DNA of 64,000 nucleotides from Chionis minor (lineage: Eukaryota; Chordata; Aves; Charadriiformes; Chionididae). Every line of letters starts with the position of its first letter. The stretch's first letter is position 1. Position numbers and translations under genes: made by a program. The stretch lies in assembly GCA_013398295.1 (NCBI GenBank), contig VZSF01006827.1:1-64000 (forward strand), in the 5' to 3' direction. This document shows, piece by piece, positions 13,109 through 24,300 of this stretch. A model generated the notes under the pieces. It did no database searches. It was given only the letters and a program-made list of their open reading frames with translations, and was not told the DNA's origin.

Positions 13109-13204
13109 TAGAGAGAAAGAGGGAGACAGAGAGAGAAAGAAAGAAAGAAAGAGGAAAAGAGAAATAATGCAAGAAAGAGGAAGAAGGAGAGAAAAAGAAA
13201 AAAG
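13109..13204 (+). repeat. Purine (GA/GAAA) tract
   Basis: About 95 bases almost entirely A and G on the plus strand, including GAAAGAAAGAAAGAAAGAGG. This is simple-repeat DNA. The long pyrimidine-coded open frames on the minus strand over it are low-complexity artefacts. Confidence 0.9.
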
Positions 13205-13518
13205 TGAAACCCGAAGTTTCTGAAATTCCGGTTGCTCTGATATTTATATGTGTATCTCCTAAAGAAACACAAAGAGGAAAAGCAAGCAAACAAAAAACCT
13301 TAACACCAACATTGTTCCTGGAGAAGCTGAACCAGCTGAGTACAGCAAGCAGTATACAGGTGTCTTGCACTGTTTTTATTCGTTTTATAATAGGTGCCTA
13401 CTGGAACAGGAGAAAGGGCATGAGAAGCTGTCCTTGTCTTTGCAGAGCATGAATAGCATTTATCTCAGTGCAGTGGGCATCGCCAAGTTGGGTTTTTGTC
13501 AACCTGTCAATTCTTCTT

Positions 13519-13542
13519 CCCCCCCCCCCCTTTTTTTTTTTT
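13519..13542. repeat. C12-T12 homopolymer pair
   Basis: Twelve C directly followed by twelve T. The lengths of both runs are likely unreliable in the assembly. Confidence 0.9.
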
Positions 13543-14144
13543 AAACAGAAAGCAGAGTTCAGTAAATAAAGATAAATGATTGTGCTCCTTGTCTGCAGAC
13601 CCTGGAGCTAAACTGAACAGGCCTCTTATGGTTTGGACCTGCTTCATTGACTGTTCAGACAGCCCAGTAATACGACAGATGTACCCAGCCGTTCCCTCTT
13701 CCCCGCTGTCCATTAGATTATGTTCATTTTGTCTGAGATGCCATTATAAGTCTCAAGGTCAAATAAGTCACAAAGAAGAAAGAAGAGGACTAATTTTTTT
13801 CCCTGCCACCCTCCATGCATAAAGGCTCATTCGCAACTTGCAAAGCACATCGTCTTTTAAGGTGCACATACAGCTCAGCACAATTTATTGAAATAAAATG
13901 CAGGTGTAACATTCACCCAGAGGCCGTTCTGGCATGACAGCAAAGGAGACTTCTCAAGAATTATTTGGGATGCTTTCCTAAATTTCTAATGAATTGTTTG
14001 TAAGTAAAATTCATTAAGAAAGTATTTTCCAAAAAAGAAGACAAAACCCCCAACATATATACAGGAAATGAGATCGCAAGGTCCAAAGGCCATTTTTCCA
14101 AGGGGCGCTGGGCAAGTTATCACATAGTGAGTAGAGTAGTTGAA

Positions 14145-14155
14145 GGGGGGGGGGG
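14145..14155. repeat. G11 homopolymer
   Basis: Eleven G within a GA-rich patch. No gene nearby. Length may be misjudged by sequencing. Confidence 0.85.
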
Positions 14156-14779
14156 CGGAGAGGAGGAAGGAACAGCAGCTCTGGAGTATTAAAAATTCTT
14201 CAAAAAATCCTTGTTAAAAATGTGGGGATGAATTTCATTTTTGGTTGCAGCAGGGTGTGTGGACTCCTGGGTAGTGACTAGAGATTCACAATGTGCCTGA
14301 GAACAGAATTTCCACTCCTCAGCTTGTAAGGATGGAACTAAACAATAGTAATACAAGGACCAAATTCTCTTCGTTACAGAAACCTTTCTGTTCTTTATGT
14401 AAAATTAAAGTGGCTACTAATGAACCACAAATAAGATTAATTATATAGTGAGTGTGATTTTTATTTTCCTGAAGCTTGATTCTGAACAAGTGGGAAGATA
14501 TCCATTCATTTCTGGGAGTTTTGGGCTATGCTTATGCATAAAGCTTCAGTCATTATGAAATTTAAAGTTAGTAAAGGGTTTGTGGTTTTGGGGTTTTTTT
14601 AAAAAAGGAAATTACATTTTACTTTTTAGTAATTTTCACTAGTACCAATTGTTACATTTGGAAAAAAAATAAATAGAGAAATATTACTTAATGCAAAATA
14701 TGCAACAAGTAGACAGCTCCCCCCAAAAAAACCTGCAGCAATTTAAAGTTCTACAGCATTTTAACTGTTACAGAATCCC

Positions 14780-14935
14780 TTTGACTTAATCATTACCTCT
14801 GTGAGAAAGGAAGGCACTATTGTTCAGGTTTTGCAGATCAGAGACCAAGGCAGAGAGCGATTAAGGGACTCAGCAAACCTGCAACTGGTTGGTTACAGCA
14901 GAACCTGGAACTGATTCTTCTTCTTTTCTGTCTCA
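14780..14935 (-). repeat. MIR-like SINE fragment
   Basis: 'TTTTGCAGATCAGAGACCAAGGCAGAGAGCGATTAAGGGACTCAGC' and the later 'CAGAACCTGGAACTGATTC' line up with the reverse-complement MIR order (cagatgaggaaactgaggcagagaggttaagtgactt, then cagagccgggattcgaacc). Strongly diverged, with approximate limits. Confidence 0.6.
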
Positions 14936-16039
14936 TGTTTGAATCCTACACATTGAACAGTCCTAACACTGCAGGATGACCACAGGTAACTTTATTTTAA
15001 CAAATGAAAATAATAGACATGTTTCAAAAAGAATGTTCAGAAACTAAATTGTGAGGGTAAATTCTGATCCCCAATTCATGTTAGAGGAAACCCAACTTGA
15101 CCAAAAATCCAATAGTGTTCAACAGCTCGAACCACCTGATTCTCCTAACCTGGCCCTTTAGAAAACTGGAGCAAGAACCAGACTAAGATAAACAATACAG
15201 AGGTTTTTTAGAAAAGCAGTATAACTGACTATTTTTAGACCAAATTTAAGTGACTTTAAAAGTCTACCATGGTTTAATTTTACTTAAAATGAAAAAAATA
15301 TGAATAATTAGACACTAAACTGGTAGTGTTACGAGAGAGACTTCGTGCTGGCAGCATGTGAAGTTCCTGGTTCCTGCCCACGCTTTCCAAGACACTGGGG
15401 TAGAGCCAAGCTGATGTGCGCAGGGAGGCTCAGCCCACATGGCTCCCACTCAGAATTTGCCCAAAGCCCCATAATGCCACTCCTCGGTGTCTTGAGTTAA
15501 TAACTCTTCCTTTGTTAGGACTGCACAGGCAAAGAAGCCTGAGGGAAGCACGAGGAAATGCTGAGTAACTGAGACACTTCCCAAGGCCAGTCCCGCGCTG
15601 CAAAAATGCGTACAGCAAAAGTTGCTGCTCTGCCCTTTCATGGGTTACCAAGTCCATAACCCCTGTGCTCTGGTCAAGACTTTACTCTTCCCCATTTCAA
15701 CTCCCCATGGGAAGTCTTAACACTCATTTCTTTGGAAGGCTATTTTGGTCTTTGCAGTTACATGCTATAGTGATGAGCTTAGATTATTCCTTAGGGGTGC
15801 GAGGAAGGACCGCTTTATAGACACTTTCCTCACCGTCTGCATGCAAGATTAAACACAAGTCGATATGAAGTATGCGGGGTTAGAAAGAATAGAGCCATAA
15901 GATTTTTAAAATATGAATCCGCTCGAGTGAAACATAGACTAAAGTCTTGCAAATGCATTTTTGAGTGTGCTGCATTACTTCCCCATTGAGAGTTCTCCAC
16001 ATGATCCCTTGAGATATGCGGTCCTCTGAAGCCTGTAAA
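14936..16039. other. No gene recognised
   Basis: AT-rich at first, then GC-richer around 15.33-15.66 kb. The open frames there (15430-15657 minus and neighbours) are two overlapping frames of the same bases without known motifs. I see no repeat I can name. Confidence 0.45.
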
Positions 16040-16290
16040 ATTATTCTAATCAGCATTTGCTTAGCACTTCAGAAGTTCTGGCAAACACAAGCTAATTAAT
16101 TCTCACAGTTCCCCCAGAGAAGGAAGATCTCATTTTGTCGATGGTAGCACAGACGCAAGGATAGTTTAAGTAACATGCCCAAGGCCATATTTTGGGTTAG
16201 TGTCTGGCACAAAATTGAAAGTTTGGAACTAGCTACCGAATCAGGCAACCCCTTCTATGACTGCAGACCATCAGATGCAACCCAGGGTAT
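16040..16290 (-). repeat. MIR-like SINE fragment, one of the longer copies
   Basis: The segment carries the full order of reverse-complement MIR landmarks: 'GCTTAGCACTTCAGAAGTTCTGGCA' (3' region), 'AATTAATTCTCACAG', 'CATTTTGTCGATGGTAGCACAGACGCAAGGATAGTTTAAGTAACATGCCCAAGGCCATA', then 'TGTCTGGCACAAA'. AAGTAACATGCCCAAGG is nearly the consensus. Inactive relic. Confidence 0.75.
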
Positions 16291-16684
16291 CTGATGGAAT
16301 CAACTAACTTTCCACTATATTGTGCTTAGATTTAAGCACTAACTAAGTCTGACAGAATTTCTGCCTTCAGGTATTTGAAGGGAGAGGTTTCTTTTCATTG
16401 ACTGCACGGGGAAGTTGTGTACAAACTCGAAGATCTTAAAATGTAGAGGCATGTTAGCTGGGAGAACTGTATCCATTACTTTTGTTTTTGTGGGGAATTA
16501 CATGATACAGAGACTGGGAAGAATGCGAAGGGGAGGTTGCGCATCAGGCTTTCTTCTTAACAGCTTCTGCTTTCTATACTCATGAAAATAGATTGAGTGG
16601 GCTTCACGTTTTTCCTCTGTGACATAAACTACTGGATCAGGAAGCAAAACTTAGGGATAAGAAAAAATAATCAACATTCAAGGT

Positions 16685-16806
16685 CAGGCTGTATTGGGCT
16701 TCAAGCCACCTGATTTAGTCGAAGATGTCCATGCTTATTGCAGGGGCTCGGACTAGATGGCTTTTAAAGATCCCTTCCAACATAAACCGTTCCACGATTC
16801 TGTGAA
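16685..16806 (+). mobile_element. CR1 LINE 3' terminal fragment
   Basis: Plus strand. 'GGGCTTCAAGCCACCTGATTTAGT' corresponds to the end of ORF2 and its stop (consensus GGCTTTGAGCAACCTGGTCTAGTGG). It is followed by 'TTGCAGGGGCTCGGACTAGATGGCTTTTAAAGATCCCTTCCAACATAAACCGTTCCACGATTCTGTG'. Only about 120 bp survive, a severe 5' truncation typical of target-primed reverse transcription. It is more diverged than the other CR1 pieces here. Confidence 0.88.
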
Positions 16807-18012
16807 ATCAGGAATTTTCCAGGGTGTGAAACAGAGTATTGGAGCTCTGAGAATGTGTGATGGGTCATGTTGCATAATGTGTATCATGTTATACCTGGAT
16901 CAGGATCATAAATTCCTGATTTTCAGAAATATTTAGACATATTAGGGAAGGAAACACAAAGTAAAACTCCTATCATGATGACATCAAGCAAGGACTATTC
17001 ACAAAGAGTTTTTCTGTTATTAATTTGTTCTGAAAAGACTGGAATAGACAGTTTAAAGTTTGTCGGGGAAATGGATTTCCTGACCTCCTCCAGCCACCAC
17101 CAATTTTTCAAATAACTTTCACAAGTTTGACTGAACAGACATTGAGGGATGCCCTTTGTGAGTAGATGGTTGAGCAAAGATTATCCCCAGTGTAATATGT
17201 GTTAATCGTATGTCCTTCTGGTGGCTTGATGTGGCAGGTGACAAGTCACTTCCTAGAGGAATGTCTCTAAGAACTGCATAAAAAAGAAGATGAGAGCAAT
17301 CAAACAGGCATTAAAATTTCTGGACGGAGAAAACTACATCCCTTTTATGAAAATAAAATAAAATATAATAAATAACCAAACAAAAAAAGACCACCTTATG
17401 AATATTTCAATTTCAATTTGGACTTGAAGTTAGAATTCTGAAAAATATATAGTATAACAATCTGGAAAAGAAATTTAAATATTTCTACATATTCTTTCAA
17501 AACTCTTCTTCCTTGTAAACATTTCTCTTTTAAAGTTCTTTATCCAAAACAAAAGAAGCTAAACAACACACTTTTAATATGACCATGTTATTTTTAGAGT
17601 CTCTTATTTTTCAAAGAAGAAAGTTAATAAAATCAGACCTTTTCCATCAACAGTTATCCATGGAAAAACTTTAAGGGGACAGGGTCAAAGCTACATCCAT
17701 CATGTCTTTAAACTTTCACTGTCAGGGACTGTTGTGATACCACTGAAACAAAGGACTGGTTTCAATCTACAGAAAAACCTACAGGGTTTGACTCACTTAG
17801 ATGGTACTTTTGTGTAGTTAGAAAAGCTCTGCAATCAAACGGGATTGCAAAGAGAAGGAATACAAAGGGAAATGGAAGCACATAAAAGGAAAATTATTTT
17901 CCTAAGGCAGGTTGTATTAAAGATTGAACCAGAGAAGTATCCAGGTTTTCTACAACTTAGTGCAATTTCCACTGGATGGTACTTTGGCAGATTGCTCTTT
18001 ATCTGCTTTTTC
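16807..18012. other. No gene recognised
   Basis: AT-rich sequence with no named repeat. At about 17345-17380 there is an A-rich stretch with AAAATAAAATAAAATATAATAA. Open frames here reach only 85 codons and include homopolymer-coded residues. Confidence 0.45.
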
Positions 18013-18028
18013 TTTTTTTTTTTTTTTT
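18013..18028. repeat. T16 homopolymer
   Basis: Sixteen T after a TCT lead-in. Neighbouring open frames that read poly-Phe or poly-Lys are products of this run. Confidence 0.85.
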
Positions 18029-18879
18029 GCCCCTGAGTACAATGGAAAAACAGCAAAGTTGCATCTGTACTCTTTTCTTTCTGCTTTAACATCAGTCAGA
18101 CCATGCCAAAAAGTATTGCCATGAGCTAGGTGTATTATTACCTTTTTGGTTAGAATATGGAGCCAAGAAATATTGTAATACATGAAACTGGAGTATCTTC
18201 AATATATGGGAGAAATGAGAGGAACTGAAAATGGAAACCTTTATCACTTTGTGGTGCCCGGTACCTACCAATACAGTCATCTCCATCTACCTGAATATCC
18301 CATTTAAAATTACATGTGAGTTCCTTCCCAGGGTCTAACAGACATTAGGAATTTTCCTCTCTGATATTACCCCTTTCTCAATTTCTACTTCTCATCCATA
18401 CATATGACCCTAAAGAATTCCTCTGCCTCTTATGATATTATTTCACCCTTATCGTACTTGCAGCTAATTACCACAACCGCCTTATGTAAGAAGTTGTTTT
18501 TTGTACATGTGGGTGATTGCCAGAAGAGGAAAGTCCAGCCAACCTAGCTGAATGACCTAAACTTCTCTTCCTACTACAGGGATGAATGGAAATGAAAGTT
18601 CAGCAGACTTATATTAGAAACTGAGAACTGATCTATGCCTCAATCTTTTGAGCAAAAATTAACATCAATAAATGTTCAACACATAGTAACTACACAGTGT
18701 TTCCTGCATTATGCCAGTAGTTTACGAATCCAAAGAGCTGCACTTGCATCGTAATTTGTTTTCTTAAGATGACTCAAAGAAGAAAAATGTCAAGTAATTA
18801 TATACTTGTTACTCTCAAAAATTTTCATTCCAGGCTCAAGATGAAGGCTAATAAAAGAATTTGGGAAATAGTCTATAAT

Positions 18880-19235
18880 TCCTGTTCAATTATTTGACGA
18901 AGTTTACCTTTATTGCTATGGGGTTTTAATTGATAATTCAATAGAATATTTATATTCTGTCTTGTGGTTGCTGCACTAATTCTATTAACTCCTGAAGTGG
19001 CTACACTGCATTCTGTTAGAATCATTATTTTCTTTTTAATAGAATATAGTAACAGACAACAAGTGACTCGGCATACGGTAGATTGTTCTATTTATTGAAA
19101 ATCAAGATACTGTATTTGCTCCATTACAATAATGAAGTTGATGATTTCCAATCTGCTTAATAAACTGTTTCTGCATTTGAATATTTATATTAAATCAACC
19201 AGCTGGTGAGATCACATCATTGTTTTTACTCAGAA
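18880..19235. promoter_or_regulatory. AT-rich block with homeodomain-type sites; candidate conserved noncoding element
   Basis: Non-repetitive AT-rich sequence dense in ATTA/TAAT cores and short palindromes, without simple-repeat character and without a long open frame. It resembles developmental enhancers that are conserved across amniotes. This is an impression from composition only; conservation cannot be tested here. Confidence 0.2.
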
Positions 19236-19727
19236 ATATATACCAATTATTAACAATAAACGTGCTGTTTGCCTTTTGCCTCAGACAGGATCACAGGAAT
19301 TCTCATGCCTATCCCATGAAAAGCAAATGCTTGAAGTTTATCCTTAGCTTTGTAATTTTACAGCTCCAAACAAAATTGCATAGACACATTCCTTTGAGAA
19401 ACTGAGGCATAAGATAACCACAGAGCAGGTGCCAGAGTGGACTTCATTCCTCTCTAAACTCCAATACCATCATACATTTGCCCTTAAACATTTGAATGAT
19501 TGCTTTCAATCATGAGGCAGTAAGAACAGCTTAACAAGTTCGTGTGATGTCATATAGTCTATTTACCTATGTCACTGTTCTGTTGGTTTTTATAAGGCTT
19601 TGTATGGGTAGGCTGTAAGTATCTTGGCATCAGCTGTTTGTGATAAAATGTGTTAAACTTTGGGCTCTTCACTTCTTCACTCTGTTAGGGATCTAACCTT
19701 TCTATTGCTGACGCTCTTCTGCCTTGG

Positions 19728-19805
19728 TTCTGATTCAGCTTAATATATCCTTGTGCACCATGGGTTTAAGCATGAGAGTGCTCTCATGGTGAAGTCTGGG
19801 ACTTG
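19728..19805 (-). repeat. Old dispersed element with GTTAAGCACATGCTTAAG-like core (copy 2)
   Basis: 'CTGATTCAGCTTAATATATCC...GGTTTAAGCATGAGAGTGCTCTCATGGTGAAGTCTGGGACTT' follows the reverse-complement order of the same ancient element seen near 21.4 kb (TTTAAGCATG.GAGTAGTCCCATTGAAGTC.ATGGGACT). It is diverged and the call depends on the order of short blocks. Confidence 0.45.
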
Positions 19806-21329
19806 AGACTCCAGATGTGTGCAGTCACTGAAAAAAATGCCAAGGGGTCAAAACTTTTGTGGTAGATCTCTGTAATTTGGTGTGTCTGTTGTGACTTCCA
19901 CCACCAAAGGATGGAGCAGCTGAGCTTGCAAGAAGCAGACATAATTTGTTTTAAGAAAATTTGCTAAACAAAAGAACTGCCAGGAGACCAATGGTGAGTT
20001 TTCAGCAAGACATTGGGGGATTGGAGGCAGCAGGAAAATCTTGTTTTATATAAATCCACAGAGAAATGACAGGGAAGGTTTTTGGCCCTGTCTCTGTCCC
20101 CTTTTCAAAGGAGCCTACAGACATGCAGAGGGGTGGAATTGGTGGAGTTCTAAAGAAACTTAATAGGGTTATAGAAATTACTCAAAAAACCTACAGGACT
20201 TATTAGAGAGTTATTTCTTCTCCACAGGTTTCTTCAAACCATCACATAGAAGTATATTTCATTGTACGTTTGATTTTACAAGGTGGTTTAAAAATTATAT
20301 GAGAAAGTTCATAATTTTCTATGAAGCCCTATAGGATTTTTCCATAAGGGAAATATCTCTGTGTATCTAATACATGCAGGATATTACACTGCACAAGAAT
20401 TGCTAATGAAAAATTTAACTCTTGGTACTTCTTTAAGCCCTAATGGAAGACTATTCAGGAATATGTGCAAAGTACCCAGTAAAGCACTACCCTGGATAAC
20501 ACTGTGACTTGGGGAGAGAAACAAAACAAAACAAAAGAAGCACTCTGTGAATATTTATGAGTTGATCTTATGACTTATCTCTGTATTGACATTTTCAAGT
20601 TAAAAAAACATTTGACTAAAGGAAAATGGCTAGTTCTCAGCAGCAACAGCAGCATTCTGCAAACTTCCTAGCCTAGAGGCAGCATACAGAAAGAAGTAAG
20701 AGCAAATGATGTATACTTTGATGTAATGTGTAACCCGGGGGGACTGCCAGTCAAAATAGGGGGAGGGGGATATGAAAAATTAAAATGAAACTTGAGAGTG
20801 GGCCGCTGCCTGTAGGATGAAGTTTAATCTCTCAGTACCATCAGCAATAAGAATGGAAGGATAATGGGGAAAGGGCACCGGCAAAACAAATGGCTCTTTG
20901 TTCTGTTGGTTTAAAATTGTTTATTTTAGATGGTTTCAAGTAATTAAAGGAAATTGCAGTCTCTAACTATAAGAGAGATCATTAAAGAAAGTTTGGCACG
21001 GCTAAAGAAAAGATAAATTTCATTGTCCCAATTAGACGACAAGTGTTTTGCTGGTGGAAGCCACACAAAAAAACCTGGAGGGAAAACAGAGGGAACAGGC
21101 ATAATCACAGTTAAAGTCCAGAGAATCAGACTGAAGATCAGTCCAGAAAAAAAAATACACGTTGATTTATAGCTTCACAGACAAAGGCAAATGATGGGTT
21201 GTGTAAATCACATCAGGCAGAAACTTACCATTATTGTTATGCAAAACGAGGAAACTAAACTGTCAGGAAGTTAAGGCTGTTAATGTCAGCACTAATCCTA
21301 TGAAGACTAAGCAATGGGCTGAAATATGT
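19806..21329. other. No gene recognised
   Basis: Mostly AT-rich. 20890-21040 is non-repetitive with ATTAAAG/TTAATTA-like blocks and could be conserved noncoding DNA, but nothing specific supports it. No open frame of interest. Confidence 0.4.
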
Positions 21330-21420
21330 AAATAGCTCCATTGTCTTCAAAAAGGCCTCACAGGTTTAAAGTTAAGCACATGCTTAAGTATTTGCAAGAT
21401 GATAGCCCCAATAAAATAAA
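21330..21420 (+). repeat. Old dispersed element with GTTAAGCACATGCTTAAG core (copy 3, best preserved)
   Basis: 'AGCTCCATTGTCTTCAAA...CACAGGTTTAAAGTTAAGCACATGCTTAAGTATTTGCAAGAT' keeps the complete block order. The central GTTAAGCACATGCTTAAG is a near-palindrome. The element is known to me as a widely scattered amniote repeat, but I cannot give a certain family name. Confidence 0.55.
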
Positions 21421-22984
21421 AGTTATGTTCTGTTCTCCTAACTAGGCAAATTAACAGTCCCCATTTTGCATAGTATAGTTAGCATCAGGGGTTTTGGGGT
21501 TTTTATACCTATCACTGAAAGAGCGTATTATCATAAAAATGAAGTAGCTTGGAAAATCAGAGGATGGACACTAACAATTTATTAAACTTATCACTCTTTG
21601 AAGACTGATTCCTGTTATGGGACACCTCATAGCCCATCTCAGAGGCTTGGGATCAGATTCTTCTGCACGCAGGAAATAACCAGCAAGCGAGTCATGCAGT
21701 GTGTCTAATCCAAAGAGGACAGGAGTCTGCTAGAGAACCTGCGTACCTGTGCTTTAGCACAGTGGAGGACCACATTTCAACCTTTTGCTGTAGCCTGAAA
21801 TGCTGCTTTACAAAGACATTACCTTTGCCTCCACTTGTATGTGTGCTGGGGAGGGAGGAGGCTGGTCTTCTTTTGCTTTGGAAGCCAACAGGAGCTACAA
21901 ATTGCAGGGATATTCACACAAAGGTTTCTCGTGGGTTTTTTTTTAAATGCTGCTAGATGGAGTAGCAGCCTAGAACACCTGTGATGACGAGGGGTCATGG
22001 GATGAGTTGAGGCATGGTTGTGTGTGCTTCAATATATCTTGCTTTCTTCTTGCAAGCTGTGAAGAATAGAGGTTTTCACTCAGTCTAGTACATTTGGATG
22101 AGCTTTGTTGTTCCAGACCATACCCTGAGGATATTTTAGAATAAAAATAAGAACCAGCATCTTCACCCATTACTGTTATTCAGCCAAAGCAGGTCTGTGC
22201 ACAGCTCTAGCACTTGGACGCAACCATAAAAGCATGCTATGAAGTAGGGAATATGACTGGTTAAGAAAAATGCTTTAATTATCTTATCTACAGTGTTCCA
22301 GTGGGCTTGGAGAATCAGAAAATTTGGGAAGGTTGCTGCCCTAGAGAGAGGGTGTTAGTGACACACCAGGTAACAGTAACTGAATGAAAGGGCAGAAAAT
22401 CTTTCTCCATCTGTCCATTTGCTTCTGACCCCATTGAGATCTGATTCATTGTGTACAATTTGTTTACATTTGCTCTCTCTCTAAGCTGTGAGGCCAGACA
22501 ATGATCTTCCTTGTTGCCTGCCCACACACTGGAAAAGGGCCTTTGCTTTCAAAGACCACACAGGTCTCCCAGCGTGGTGGATATTATTACAGCTATAAAC
22601 ATCAAGATAAAGGAGGTGGCAGTCTCCTTCAGGTGTTGTTGGTAAAGTTTCCCCAAGCAAAGTTTGAATTGCCTTTCAGAGCAGACTCTTCAAGTTGCAT
22701 TACTCTCAGTTTGCACATTTAGCAAAAGAATTAATTCTTGTGTTGCAATATCTCAGTTGTGATAAGGGGTGCTTAGTCTGAGCTGCCAAAGAAAGTGATG
22801 GTGCTTACCACTGCTCATGATTTGTCCCAGTGTGTGAATATTGAAATTATTCTTTGCCTATTCAACAGATTTCAAAGTCCTTTGTAATCTTACCCTCCAA
22901 GATGTCCTTGTAGTGCCCTGTGATTATCAGAAATCAGAATGAGATAGTGTATGATTTATGTCATAGCAGCATTTCTTGGGACAT
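21421..22984. other. No gene recognised
   Basis: No named repeat or gene. Open frames of 66-85 codons on both strands show no domain. Confidence 0.45.
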
Positions 22985-23300
22985 GGACCACAAGATCAAG
23001 GAACCCTAGTATTATTGCTATTATCATCACTTGCATTGCTGTAGCATATGCAGGCCACAGTCAAGTATCACAATATTACTGCAATAGGTGATGCAAACCC
23101 AGAAGGGAAAATAGGAGGCTGTTGCCACCGAAAACTTAGAACCTAACTCTTAGGTTTAACTAAATCTTTAGACTTACCTGACTGTGAGAGGAGACACAAC
23201 AGATGGAGGTTGCAAACAGATGGAGAAGCACGAAGTAACACTGAGACAATCATGATAATTGTAATAGGCAATATGCACAGCACACTAGGTACCTTGCCAT
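22985..23300 (+). repeat. Long MIR-related amniote SINE fragment
   Basis: 'GTATTATTGCTATTATCATCACTTGCATTGCTGTAGCATATGCAGGCCACAGTCAAG' starts the 3' part of an amniote MIR-like element ('TTATTATTTGTATTGCTGTAGCGCCTAGGAGCCCCAGTCATG'). Further blocks 'AGAGGAGACACAACAGATGGAGG', 'ACAGATGGAGAAGCACGAAGTAACACTGAGACAATCATGAT' and 'ATAGGCAATATGCACAGCACAC' follow in the same order. Orientation is given relative to that string. It is one of the longest old SINE relics in the window. Confidence 0.65.
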
Positions 23301-23845
23301 TGCTATTACCCTGCTTTATCACCAGGGAAACAAAAGCATGGGAAAACAGACTGTGCAGGGCTGCAAAAGGCAGGACTGACAATGCTTCATTTTAGATGTC
23401 TAGTCTTGTCTTTAGATATCTAATAATGTAAGAGATATCTGGGATCCCTATAAAACCAGTGGAAAGTGACAGGGAATTCCAGAGACATAATGATTTTTAA
23501 CCCACCTTAGGAATGGGATAAAAGCACCTTCTGGAGATGTTTGTCTAGTCTGCAGATGGCACTGAGTAGTCAAGGTGGGAAAGGAGACAATTCTTCCTGT
23601 ATAGATGCGTATTTTAAGGGCTAAATTTTAGCAAAACAAATCCAGTCAAGTGGAAAAAAAATACAACTAGCAGCCACTAGTACCTGGTCCTCTTCACAAC
23701 ACTGCATACCAGCACCTGAAAAACTGCTGAGGTGATTTGGAGTAAACCTTTCAAAACAGGGACAATAAAGTTAAGGAAAGAAATGTCACTTTCTAACACA
23801 TATCCTTCAGCTATTCCATGGGTAAAACACATCAATAGGAATTGA

Positions 23846-23899
23846 GGTACACATACACATACACACACATGCACACACACCCACACACCCACCCCTCTT
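23846..23899. repeat. (CA)n microsatellite, interrupted
   Basis: ACACATACACATACACACAC and further CA/CCCA units. The minus-strand frame reading Cys-Val repeats over it is an artefact. Confidence 0.9.
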
Positions 23900-23934
23900 T
23901 CCAATTAAGAAGGAAAAATATAGAATCTGCTGGG

Positions 23935-24300
23935 TTGAACAGGAGCACTAGTGAATTATCTAGCCCATCCTTTTGCCTGGGGCAAGACTGATTTAATTAT
24001 CTCTAACACTTCTCTGATGGATGAGTGTCAAACCTTCCCTTGACTATCTCCAATGAAGGTGATCTGACTACCTCCCTTGGGTGAGTTGCTTCATTGCCTT
24101 AAATGTACTAATAGTTATGAAGTTTTCCGTAACAGTCAACCTAAATATTCAGTGCTTCATCCAGAACCTATCACTCCTTTTTTTTTGTTCTCACTGACTA
24201 ATGAGGATAATTGGTTCCTCTCCTTTTTCAGGGACATGCCTTTATGTGTTTATGGACATTCATCATGACTCCCTTTAGTCTTTTCCTCTCCAGACAGGAC
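23935..24300 (-). mobile_element. L3-like LINE relic (CR1 clade), 3' ORF2 region
   Basis: The plus-strand text shows the ordered landmarks of the antisense L3 consensus: 'CTAGCCCATCCTTTTGCC', 'AATTATCTCTAACACTTCTCTGATGG', 'TCCAATGAAGGTGATCTGACTACCTCCCTTGGG', 'AGTTATGAAGTTTTCCGTAACAGTCAACCTAAA', 'TTTATG', 'CATCATGACTCCCTTTAGTCTTTTCCTCTCCAGAC'. This group is much older than the bird-specific CR1 copies and decayed beyond any open frame. Confidence 0.75.

Noticed and set aside
23846..23899. Short-spaced repeats resembling a CRISPR array
   Set aside because: Simple CA microsatellite; no regular spacers, and the DNA is vertebrate.
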